Shown one piece after another: positions 8,371-16,078 of a stretch of 64,000 bases of DNA (position 1 is its first letter; every line of letters starts with the position of its first letter). The stretch comes from PFL25 sp046260155 (GTDB taxonomy: Bacteria > Chloroflexota > Anaerolineae > Anaerolineales > UBA4823). The stretch covers positions 124,001 to 188,000 of the forward strand of contig JBJYXV010000077.1 of the NCBI GenBank assembly GCA_046260155.1, written 5' to 3'. The notes below the pieces were generated by a model. The model was not told the origin of the DNA. It made no database searches and saw only the letters and a list, made by a program, of their open reading frames with translations. The position numbers and the translations under genes are program-made.

Positions 8371-10809
8371 TTATTTGGTGTCGTTTGATCCATGCTTGCG
8401 TTTCGGATCTTGAAAGCGGGAGAAGAAACGCTGCAATTTTGCGAAGTAGGAGATTTTCCGGATCTCTTTCCCTGCCTGTTGGGCTGCTTCAGTATCTGCG
8501 GTTTGGTTACCATACATAGAATTCTGGTATGGGACGATAACTGCTTCAACGGGCTTTTCAGCCAATGGCAGCAGCTGTACCAGGAACTGCGCGCGTTCCG
8601 AAGGAGTGTTGGAAATCACCGGTTTCCTCCCGAGGCGGGAAAGGGCATGATTTAGCTCAATGTATGCACGCGACAATGGTGACAACTTTGCATGGTATGC
8701 CCAGCGCTGTAAGATTTTCGGGGATTTTATACCTACTCTTGCAAATCCTGATTCAAGCTGCACTGCAATGGGTGGCGACCCGCGTTGAATTCGGATCCGA
8801 CGGATAAGCAAGACGATGGCGATAATTCCGATACCAGCTATTGATATATAGATGGGTGTAGGATCGAATATTAAACCAGCGATATTCACATCTCTACTGG
8901 CCGGGTTAGCGGCGGATAATTCATCCAGACGCTGGCGTGCTCGATCCTGAAAGTCATCAAAACCGGGTTGCGTGGGTGCTTGCTCTGATAGGTCAAGATC
9001 TAAACCAATTGGACGAATGATGGGCTGCTGCGAAGTGGTTGGTTCAAATTCAACCCACCCGATGTTAGGGAAATACACCTCCGGCCAGGCGTGGGCATCT
9101 CTGTGGCGTACAGTAAACTGATCGCCCTCAATTTGGATGTCCTGCGGGATATTCTCTCCACCCGGCTGCAGTGTTGGTACTATCCCACTTTCGCCAATGG
9201 AAACACGCTCACCTTCTGCATAACCAACCGCCAGGCGGGCGGGAATCCCGAGCGAGCGAAGCATGATGATTTCTGCTGTCGCGTAGTAATTACAGAAGGC
9301 TTCTTTGTAATCAAATAGCACCCAATCAATGGGCTCCTGGCCATCAGGGGCACCTGGAACGGTATCGCTATAGGTTAGGTTGGTGCGCAAGAAATTTGTA
9401 ACTGCCTGCGTGATGTCGTAAGGGTTATCAAAGCTGGATGCGATTTCCTGTGCTAATTCTTTCGTGCGCGGGGTGATGGTTTCAGGTAGCTGTAGATAAC
9501 GGGATGTCACCCAGGAAGGATAATCTGTACCCGCTTCACGCAGCTCATTCTGGCTGGCTGTCGTCAGGGAAGCCTCTACACGATAGGTGTCGCCAGCCAT
9601 TAACACCGGGTCAGCTTTGAGGTGGCTTAAATCGATCGAACCATCGGGATTTACTGCGTAATAAGCATTCGCTGGCCGGCTTACCCAAACTGGTTGAGCA
9701 GGTGTTTGTAGATTTTGAATCGGAAAAATTGTCGTTATGGAGAATGTGCTGGTAACCCGGTCTTCGTATTCTGGAAAGTTAAGATTGAACTCGTCGGGTG
9801 AGAAAAAGTTAACTGTTGGTGATGTGCTTGACCAGCCGTTTTCATAAGTATCGTACACCCGCGATCTCCAGTAGTAGCGCACATTCAAGGCTGGCCTCGG
9901 GGGAGCCTCGATCATCATTATGGTTGTGTCACTGAGCGGGTTACCCCTGCCAAGAGGTAAATTTTCTCCGTAGAAATCTGTGACCACGCCCACCGAAGCC
10001 TGCAGGGAATAGAATACGTTGCTCAGTTGATTGCGAACTTCTGCCCATGGCTTGGTTGCGTTCAGCCAGACTTGCTCGGCTTGTGGAACAGCAGAGGCAA
10101 CGGCAGGTACTGTCCAGGCAAACAGGACCAGGATCACCGTGGTTATTAATCCCAGGCGCAATGAATCAAGGCTCAAATAGGGAGGTAGATATGTCCCATC
10201 TTTTTTCCAGCGGTAGTTCAGATGAATAAAATTCATACGCGCCACTAGGAATAAGGAAAGGAAAATAAAACCTGCAATGAACCAGGCGCGGACTGGCAGG
10301 AATGGATCATAAATTTGGATGACGATCATCGTTAAGCCAGCCGGGATAACGGCTCGCCAGGCATTTCCATAACGCGTGAGACTGTATCCGGCGTAAATGC
10401 TCAATGTCCAGAACAGGATACCCATCAGAATATTGAAGAATAAATTATCGGTGACTGGTTTTTGTTGGAAGATTTGGTCAAGGATGATCAGCAGCCTGTT
10501 CCCTATACTGATCATTCTCTCGGGCCACAACACCCCCTTTCCCAATGTGAGACCCAAACGCCAGAAGATAATAAAAGCACCGTAAACGAAACCAAAAATT
10601 CGGACCACTCTTGGTGAAAAAGTGCTCATCCCAAGAGCCAAACCTGCGATAACACCCAGGATTGAGATCGTTTGGATGATATTTAATTCATCGGTCCAGT
10701 TTGTTGCATTTAACCGCGTGGCGGCAATATAGATCGCAGCAATCAGAAGGAGGACTGCAGGCCAATCCCACCAGCGGACTGGTCGAGCTTTATTGAATGG
10801 AAATTTCAT
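8371..10809 (-). CDS. Membrane-anchored transglutaminase-like protein (TgpA type)
   Basis: About 812 residues. Six or so transmembrane segments (20-245) precede an extracytoplasmic region with a transglutaminase-like core and, after another membrane helix near 645-665, a cytoplasmic DUF4129-like tail. Counting from TTG 10821, the core has Cys510 in EAFCNYYATAEIIMLRSLG, His577 in RHRDAHAWPEVYF and an acidic residue in WVEFEPT (Glu593), where classical enzymes have Asp. This matches the TgpA/YebA family, often found next to a MoxR ATPase and DUF58 protein; neither is here. I place the start at ATG 10809 rather than TTG 10821; neither has a strong ribosome-binding site. The function is probably extracellular peptide-bond cleavage or crosslinking, substrate unknown. 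Confidence 0.85.
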   Translation of the reverse strand: MKFPFNKARPVRWWDWPAVLLLIAAIYIAATRLNATNWTDELNIIQTISILGVIAGLALGMSTFSPRVVRIFGFVYGAFIIFWRLGLTLGKGVLWPERMISIGNRLLIILDQIFQQKPVTDNLFFNILMGILFWTLSIYAGYSLTRYGNAWRAVIPAGLTMIVIQIYDPFLPVRAWFIAGFIFLSLFLVARMNFIHLNYRWKKDGTYLPPYLSLDSLRLGLITTVILVLFAWTVPAVASAVPQAEQVWLNATKPWAEVRNQLSNVFYSLQASVGVVTDFYGENLPLGRGNPLSDTTIMMIEAPPRPALNVRYYWRSRVYDTYENGWSSTSPTVNFFSPDEFNLNFPEYEDRVTSTFSITTIFPIQNLQTPAQPVWVSRPANAYYAVNPDGSIDLSHLKADPVLMAGDTYRVEASLTTASQNELREAGTDYPSWVTSRYLQLPETITPRTKELAQEIASSFDNPYDITQAVTNFLRTNLTYSDTVPGAPDGQEPIDWVLFDYKEAFCNYYATAEIIMLRSLGIPARLAVGYAEGERVSIGESGIVPTLQPGGENIPQDIQIEGDQFTVRHRDAHAWPEVYFPNIGWVEFEPTTSQQPIIRPIGLDLDLSEQAPTQPGFDDFQDRARQRLDELSAANPASRDVNIAGLIFDPTPIYISIAGIGIIAIVLLIRRIRIQRGSPPIAVQLESGFARVGIKSPKILQRWAYHAKLSPLSRAYIELNHALSRLGRKPVISNTPSERAQFLVQLLPLAEKPVEAVIVPYQNSMYGNQTADTEAAQQAGKEIRKISYFAKLQRFFSRFQDPKRKHGSNDTK

Positions 10810-11304
10810 AGCAGAAACCAATAAAATTCATTTGCAATGGGGACACATCATGATTACTTAGTTCTATGAAATAAGGTTCAGGTGCCAGAAAAATATTATA
10901 TCAGCCTGGGTTCTCCGATTTATTTACCATGAATTCTCTCTAAGCTTACCCTAATTGTTGAAGTCAGGGATCAGGAAAAAACAGGTGGATTGCCCTAAAA
11001 GGTAAGACACCCTACTTTGTTTTGGGGATTTCGTGTTCTCGATGAAGATTTTTAATCCCCGCCGGGAGTGTTCACTGAAGGACAAGTACTGCTCGAAATT
11101 AAAAGACAGTCACCTTTCTGATTTTGGCGAGATTAAACTTGCCCCGAGTAACCCAAATAGCCAGGGGCTGTCTGCAACCCTTTGCAGACAGCCCCTTTGG
11201 GTTCCTCGCGATACTTTCCTTGTTAAGAATTTAAATTATCCTCGAGCCAGGACAACGAACGGCCTGGGTATTAGGGAAGATTGTTTCCCCATTTTCTCAG
11301 CAAC
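10810..11304. other. 495-bp intergenic region
   Basis: No convincing gene. It holds the upstream region of the transglutaminase operon (AT-rich near 10880-10960) and, at 11150-11203, a long hairpin that probably ends the transaldolase transcript. I see no tRNA or clear small RNA. Confidence 0.6.
11150..11203. terminator. Long perfect hairpin downstream of tal
   Basis: GGGGCTGTCTGCAA (11164-11177) pairs perfectly with TTGCAGACAGCCCC (11182-11195) around a CCCT loop. It is extended by AACCCAAA/TTTGGGTT outer arms with a small left bulge. The T-run is short on both strands, so it may act as a terminator, an RNA end-stabiliser or a processed RNA element. Confidence 0.6.
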
Positions 11305-12498
11305 CTATCCGCTGACTGCCTCCATTCTTCCTTTAACGTAACTTTCAAGGCCTGCGGATGCTTTGGAAAACGCTTCAGCCGTGGCTATCGTGGCAGGATG
11401 TTGATTGAACTGGTCGATTTCCATGCCATTCTCATCCCAGGATTGAATCACGTAGGGGATTTTGCTCATTTTATCGATCACTTCAAATGGTACGTCATCG
11501 TAGAGGATCTCCTCCTCGAATGTTAAATCGCCACATTTTTCGAACAGCGGACCCAATACATAGGGAGGCATGGTGTAGACAATGTCACCAGCAATTTTCT
11601 CTACATCCCAGAAGTGATTCTTCCCGCCCACAATCGGTCCGTAGCGCATAGAACAAGCCAGCATCTTGCTGGGCAAACCATTTTGTTTCAGCAAGTGAAA
11701 CGCGCGCCGGAAAACATAAATTCCCAACCAGTGCTTATCTGCCCAGGTGAGCTGGATTCCTCTACGCTGTGCCTGCTGGTCAAGTACGGGATGTTCAGTT
11801 AATCGCCCGATCATCATCGTGATTACTGCGCGCCACTTGTCCATGTCAACACCATTCTTATTTGCGATTTCGACCCCTTCAGCGGCAGCGTTTGCAACCG
11901 CCCAAATTTGAGGCAGCGTAAAGCAGGTAGTGACATTGGTGGGAATTGCCATTGAAGTCAGCGTGCGCACCACTTCCACGCCCTGCGTACTGGCTGGAAC
12001 CTTGATCATCAGGTTTGGAGCAATGGCGCGGATCTCCTGGGCAGTTTCAACCATTTTATCTATATCAGTCAACAGGCGGGGGTCCAGCTGTCCAGAGATA
12101 TATCCAAAACGCCCCTCAGAAGCTTCCCAGATCGGCATCATCATCTCAGCGCCGCGCCTGATTACCTCTTTGTAAGTCAGCCAATAGTAATCGTGCAGCT
12201 CAAGACCCTTGTTAGAAGCGATCAGATCGTCGATCCACTCGTTCCATCCTGCCGGATCTTGGTTCACTGCAGTCAGTGAGAGTGGTGGATTGGTGGTGCA
12301 TCCGCGGACCAGGCTTTGGCCAGGATCATCCATGACGTAAATCCGGTTGAGCTGCTGCTCGATTTCAGATTTTTTCTCTTGTGGTGCGTTTGCCACCATT
12401 TCTTTTACCCATGATTCAAAAACCAGGGGGGATGAATCCCACCAGATTTCCATGTCAGGATTTACCTGGGTAAGGCGTTCGAGCACACTTTCGTTCAT
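11305..12498 (-). CDS. tal: Transaldolase
   Basis: Transfers a dihydroxyacetone unit between sugar phosphates in the non-oxidative pentose phosphate pathway; cytoplasmic. 397 residues from the chosen start. The TIM-barrel marks include RGCTTNPPLSL and the Schiff-base lysine in NLMIKVPASTQG (Lys166). At about 400 residues it belongs to the longer transaldolase group rather than the ~220-residue group. ATG 12498 is preceded by GGAGG at 8 nt, so I prefer it to the ATG at 12516. It lies 88 bp downstream of a GntR-family regulator on the same strand, so the regulator probably controls this gene and itself in response to a sugar phosphate. Confidence 0.88.
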   Translation of the reverse strand: MNESVLERLTQVNPDMEIWWDSSPLVFESWVKEMVANAPQEKKSEIEQQLNRIYVMDDPGQSLVRGCTTNPPLSLTAVNQDPAGWNEWIDDLIASNKGLELHDYYWLTYKEVIRRGAEMMMPIWEASEGRFGYISGQLDPRLLTDIDKMVETAQEIRAIAPNLMIKVPASTQGVEVVRTLTSMAIPTNVTTCFTLPQIWAVANAAAEGVEIANKNGVDMDKWRAVITMMIGRLTEHPVLDQQAQRRGIQLTWADKHWLGIYVFRRAFHLLKQNGLPSKMLACSMRYGPIVGGKNHFWDVEKIAGDIVYTMPPYVLGPLFEKCGDLTFEEEILYDDVPFEVIDKMSKIPYVIQSWDENGMEIDQFNQHPATIATAEAFSKASAGLESYVKGRMEAVSG

Positions 12499-12586
12499 TG
12501 ATAGGCCTCCGTGCATATGATTAGTTTGGTGTTCTGCGATTTTTTTTCGGTCAGCTCAAGGGTAAAACCCCGAGCAGATAAAATAA

Positions 12587-13324
12587 TTAACGGTTAAGAG
12601 TAACAGTTAATGAATACATATCTCCTCGGTTATAGCAATAAGTAAATTCCACCGGTGTGCCATCGTTTGCATAGACGGTCCGTTCCTTGTACAAGATTGG
12701 AGCACCGGGTTGGATCTTCAATATGGTTGCTAAATCCTGATCCGCTAAGCGGGCTTCCAGCTTTTGAACTGCCCGGTTGACAGGATAACCATACTGCTCA
12801 AATTTAGTCCAGAGATTCTGAACATCCAGGGGTTCAGCGTTTCCGCCCGCCAGATCGGGGAATAAATATTGGGGGAAATATGCATCGTGAAGCGTGACGG
12901 GAACATGATCAGCTTTTCGCAAAGTTTCAATATTTATGACCGGATCTTGCCTGGAGATCATCAGGGCTTTGGCAATCCTGGGTTTTGCTGGTATGACGGT
13001 CACATTGAGGATATTCGCCTCAGCTTTGATACCCTGGAGATTTGAATTATCGAAGAAATTCGTAAGCCGGCTATGATCTCTCTCAATATGAGGAAAGGAA
13101 ACGAAGGTTCCCACACCGTGGCGCCGGTACATGAGTCCGTCATTGATCAAATCAGATATTCCTTGACGCACAGTCATGCGGCTTACACCAAACTGTGTGG
13201 CTAATTCCTCTTCCGCAGGAAGTCTTTGTCCCCGCTCCAGCTCACCAGACAGAATTCTCTCGCGTAATGATTCGCGAATTTTAATGTACAGTGGTATTCC
13301 TTCTGTGTTGGTGATATCGTTCAT
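12587..13324 (-). CDS. GntR-family (HutC/UTRA) transcriptional regulator
   Basis: 245 residues. An N-terminal winged helix-turn-helix (about 8-75: IRESLRERILSGELERGQRL, then EEELATQFGVSRMTVRQGIS) is followed by a UTRA effector-binding domain (about 90-240) of the HutC/FarR subfamily. These proteins usually bind sugars, amino sugars or small organic acids. With transaldolase directly downstream, the effector may be a sugar phosphate (inference). A 14-bp palindrome 42 bp upstream of the start is a candidate self-operator. The start ATG at 13324 has a TATAAT-like box about 12 nt upstream and no clear ribosome-binding site. Confidence 0.9.
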   Translation of the reverse strand: MNDITNTEGIPLYIKIRESLRERILSGELERGQRLPAEEELATQFGVSRMTVRQGISDLINDGLMYRRHGVGTFVSFPHIERDHSRLTNFFDNSNLQGIKAEANILNVTVIPAKPRIAKALMISRQDPVINIETLRKADHVPVTLHDAYFPQYLFPDLAGGNAEPLDVQNLWTKFEQYGYPVNRAVQKLEARLADQDLATILKIQPGAPILYKERTVYANDGTPVEFTYCYNRGDMYSLTVTLNR

Positions 13325-13365
13325 CAGTTAACTTGAAAATTATAAAAATCTGTATCGTCTAGATG

Positions 13366-13379
13366 TATAGATATCTATA
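13366..13379. promoter_or_regulatory. Perfect palindrome, candidate GntR operator
   Basis: TATAGATATCTATA lies in the AT-rich region upstream of the GntR gene. HutC-type regulators often bind GT-n-TATA-n-AC palindromes, and the flanks here read TGTATAGATATCTATAT. On the minus strand a TATAAT (13381-13386 region) adjoins it, so binding would block the regulator's own promoter. Confidence 0.45.
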
Positions 13380-13526
13380 TTATAATGCAATAAATCAATT
13401 TATGTACCGTACTCTAGAGATGAATTAATGAAATTTATCACGGTAGATTTTATTTATGGTAAAATTTTCTCCATTGCCATCAATGCTGGCTCGTACATTG
13501 GTAAAATCTATTTTGAGGTGAAAAAA

Positions 13527-13562
13527 CCCTGGTGAAGTCGATTTCGACTTCATCCAGAAGGG
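13527..13562 (+). promoter_or_regulatory. Leader hairpin covering the nuoA ribosome-binding site
   Basis: CCCTGGTGAAGTCGA pairs with TCGACTTCATCCAGAAGGG around a TT loop, with a few bulged bases. The 3' arm ends in AGAAGGG, the only Shine-Dalgarno-like sequence for nuoA. On the minus strand the same stem is followed by TTTTTT, so it would also work as a terminator for leftward transcription. Confidence 0.5.
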
Positions 13563-13568
13563 TTTGGT

Positions 13569-13931
13569 GTGTTTATGCCTAACGATTGGATCTTTATTGG
13601 AATTTTTCTTCTTCTTGCCCCTGTATTTCCAGCAGCGGCATTGCTGATACCGAGGCTGATCGCTCCTCGGAAACCAAATTCACTCAAATCAGAAACTTAT
13701 GAATGCGGAATTGAAACATATGGTGAAACCTGGGTTCAATTTAAAGCTCAATATTATATTTTTGCCCTGGTATTCTTAATATTCGATATCGAAATTGTAT
13801 TCCTGTATCCTTGGGCTGTAGCATTCGATCAGCTTCCGCTGTTTGCAGTTTTTGAGGGAGTGCTCTTCATCCTAATCCTCGTTGCAGGACTGCTGTATAC
13901 CTGGCGCAAAGGTGTACTGGAATGGGTTTAG
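13569..13931 (+). CDS. nuoA: NADH-quinone oxidoreductase subunit A
   Basis: Small membrane subunit of respiratory complex I next to the quinone site. About 120 residues with three transmembrane helices. The signature YECGIETYGETWVQFKAQYY and FDIEIVFLYPWA is unmistakable. The start is GTG 13569 or ATG 13575; AGAAGGG at 13556-13562 fits either. An intrinsic terminator follows directly (13953-13986), so nuoA may be transcribed largely on its own. The genes that normally follow it (nuoB, C, D) are absent; nuoH comes next. Confidence 0.95.
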   Translation: MFMPNDWIFIGIFLLLAPVFPAAALLIPRLIAPRKPNSLKSETYECGIETYGETWVQFKAQYYIFALVFLIFDIEIVFLYPWAVAFDQLPLFAVFEGVLFILILVAGLLYTWRKGVLEWV

Positions 13932-13952
13932 GGGGATCAAGGTTAAAATTTC

Positions 13953-13986
13953 AAAAGGCTGATGGAAATGTTTCCTCAGCCTTTTT
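13953..13986 (+). terminator. Intrinsic terminator between nuoA and nuoH
   Basis: AAAAGGCTGA and TCAGCCTTTT flank an inner GGAAA/TTTCC pairing and end in a T5 run. Position right after nuoA suggests that nuoA and nuoH are separated or attenuated. Confidence 0.75.
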
Positions 13987-14031
13987 ATGCGTATTAATTT
14001 CAGTGGCAAATTATCGAATTGGAGAGTTGGA

Positions 14032-15243
14032 ATGAGCGATCCGGTCAATTCCATAGCTGCTTGGTTAAGAGCGATTTTTTCCGGTTGGGGATTATCAGAT
14101 GGTCTTATTACGGTGATATTGGCATTATTGGGTGTTGTCATCCTGGCGACCTTCGTCCTGGTTGTCGACATCTTGCTGGTGTGGATCGAAAGAAAGATGG
14201 TCGCTCGTTTCCAGGATCGATTTGGACCAAATCGCGTTGGGCCATTTGGCATCATTCAACCCATCGCAGATGTAATTAAACTACTGATCAAGGAAGATAT
14301 CCTGCCAATTGGAGCGGATAAATTTATCTTCAACCTGGCACCAATCATTGCGCTGGCTACGGTTTTATTGTTATGGGCAGTTGTTCCCCTTGCCCCTACG
14401 GTAATCGGCGCCGATATCAATGTTGCAGTACTTTACGTGGTTGCGATTGGTTCAATCGGCACCCTGGGGATTATCATGGCTGGTTGGGCATCAAATAATA
14501 AATACGCCTTGCTGGGTGCTTTTCGCACAGTAGCCCAGATGATTGCGTATGAAGTACCCATGATCATCGCCCTGCTGGTTCCGGTGCTTCTGGCTCGATC
14601 AATGGGAATGCAAACCATCGTTGCGGCCCAGAGTCCCTGGTATATATTTGTTGTTCCCTTAGCAGCGGTCATATTGTTGGTATCGTCGATCGCCGAGTTG
14701 GGGCGCACCCCCTTCGATATCAGCGAGGCGGAGTCAGAGATCGTGGCAGGTTTCCATATCGAATACACCGGAATGAAGTTTGGGTTGTTTTACGCAGGTG
14801 AGCTGCTGCACGCCTTGACCGTGTCTGCATTGATCTCAACTCTGTTCCTGGGAGGCTGGAGGGGACCATTTGTTGACCAGGTTCCAATCCTTGGTCCAGT
14901 TTACCTATTTATCAAAGCTTTCCTGGTTTATTACCTGATCATGTGGATCCGGTATTCATTCCCCAGGGTGCGAATAGATCAAATGCTGGGATTCAACTGG
15001 AAATTCCTCACCCCATTGGCTTTATTTTTGTTAATCGTTGTAGCGATCCTGGATAAGGTATTGGCCGGCGTACCAACCTTGTGGTATTCCCTGGTGATGC
15101 TTGGCGCGAATTTATTGATTGTATGGGGTACGTTATTGATCTTGCGCAAATATGCACGCACAGAGCGTATTCGCATTGGTGAGGAACGACCAGTAGCTGT
15201 TTCTCCGGAAACAGATGTTAAAGAATTGGTTGGACAGGAGTAG
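14032..15243 (+). CDS. nuoH: NADH-quinone oxidoreductase subunit H
   Basis: Membrane subunit at the junction of the arms of complex I that forms part of the quinone chamber. About 403 residues, longer than the ~325 of E. coli because of extra sequence at both ends. Marks: DILLVWIERKMVARFQDRFG, PNRVGPFGIIQPIADVIKLL and the loop SIAELGRTPFDISEAESEIV with its conserved acidic residues. ATG 14032 has GGAGAG at 8 nt and is preferred over ATG 13987, which directly abuts the terminator. The next gene is nuoJ, so nuoI, usually between them, is missing here. Confidence 0.95.
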   Translation: MSDPVNSIAAWLRAIFSGWGLSDGLITVILALLGVVILATFVLVVDILLVWIERKMVARFQDRFGPNRVGPFGIIQPIADVIKLLIKEDILPIGADKFIFNLAPIIALATVLLLWAVVPLAPTVIGADINVAVLYVVAIGSIGTLGIIMAGWASNNKYALLGAFRTVAQMIAYEVPMIIALLVPVLLARSMGMQTIVAAQSPWYIFVVPLAAVILLVSSIAELGRTPFDISEAESEIVAGFHIEYTGMKFGLFYAGELLHALTVSALISTLFLGGWRGPFVDQVPILGPVYLFIKAFLVYYLIMWIRYSFPRVRIDQMLGFNWKFLTPLALFLLIVVAILDKVLAGVPTLWYSLVMLGANLLIVWGTLLILRKYARTERIRIGEERPVAVSPETDVKELVGQE

Positions 15244-15247
15244 GGTA

Positions 15248-15760
15248 ATGACCGTTATGCACGTGGTTTTTCTAATTACCGCAGTCGTATCCCTGGGCGG
15301 AGCTGTGATGGTGGTCACCGCTCGCAATTTGATCCATGCCGCCCTGTGGTTGATCCTGACATTATTTGGTGTGGCAGTCATGTACGGGCTGCTCAGTGCA
15401 ACTTTCTTTACCGTGGTCCAGGTAGTGATTTATATCGGTGCGATTGCCATCCTGATGATCTTTGCCATCATGCTGACTCGCAGGGTCAGGCAGGAGCCGG
15501 GCAGTAATGTGAATAAAGGCTGGTGGTTGGCTGGTTTGATAGCACTATTACTTTTTACAAGTCTGGTATGGATGCTGAGCTCCTGGCCTGGATTTCAGAC
15601 AACCTTACAAGAATTACCGCAGGATTTTGATTCAATCCAGGTGCTCGGAACCGCATTAGTCTCGCCAGAAGGTTATGTGATCCCGTTTGAAATCGCCTCG
15701 GTTCTGCTGCTGGCAGCCCTGATTGGCGCAGTAGTAGTAGCTTGGGAGAGAAAATCATGA
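15248..15760 (+). CDS. nuoJ: NADH-quinone oxidoreductase subunit J
   Basis: Membrane subunit of complex I, about 170 residues with five transmembrane helices. Family marks: RNLIHAALWLILTLFGVA and VVQVVIYIGAIAILMIFAIML, the latter being the pi-bulge helix implicated in coupling. The start ATG 15248 follows CAGGAGTAGGGTA, right after the nuoH stop. Its TGA overlaps the ATG of nuoK (ATGA), so the two are translationally coupled. Confidence 0.95.
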   Translation: MTVMHVVFLITAVVSLGGAVMVVTARNLIHAALWLILTLFGVAVMYGLLSATFFTVVQVVIYIGAIAILMIFAIMLTRRVRQEPGSNVNKGWWLAGLIALLLFTSLVWMLSSWPGFQTTLQELPQDFDSIQVLGTALVSPEGYVIPFEIASVLLLAALIGAVVVAWERKS

Positions 15761-16065
15761 TTCCTTTGTCTTATTTCTTAGTTTTTGCAGCTGCGCTTTT
15801 CTGTATTGGGCTGTATGGTGTTCTGGCACGCAAGAACGCCATTGCAATTCTCATGGGTATTGAGCTGATGCTCAACGCGGTTGTGATCAATTTAGTTGCA
15901 TTCTGGCGCTTTCGCAGTCCGGAATCAATCACAGGTCAGGCTTTTGGTGTCATTGTGTTTGCGGTGGCAGCAGCTGAAGTGGCTGTTGGTCTGGCATTAT
16001 TCATCTCCATCTTCAGACGCCGCAATTCGATCGCGGCCGACGAGATCGACCTATTAAAGTGGTAA
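15757..16065 (+). CDS. nuoK: NADH-quinone oxidoreductase subunit K
   Basis: Small antiporter-like (MrpC-related) membrane subunit of complex I with three helices, 102 residues. IAILMGIELMLNAVVINLVAFW carries the conserved glutamate of helix 2, and VIVFAVAAAEVAVGLALFI carries the second one. ATG 15757 is preceded by GGGAGAG and overlaps the nuoJ stop. The normal order K-L-M then follows. Confidence 0.96.
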   Translation: MIPLSYFLVFAAALFCIGLYGVLARKNAIAILMGIELMLNAVVINLVAFWRFRSPESITGQAFGVIVFAVAAAEVAVGLALFISIFRRRNSIAADEIDLLKW

Positions 16066-16078
16066 GCGGAGGACAATA

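Noticed and set aside
11033..11341. 102-codon frame in the gap before transaldolase
   Set aside because: It runs through the terminator hairpin, has no ribosome-binding site and matches no family.
13987..14031. Longer nuoH start at ATG 13987
   Set aside because: It directly abuts a terminator T-run; ATG 14032 has a good ribosome-binding site and fits the family better.
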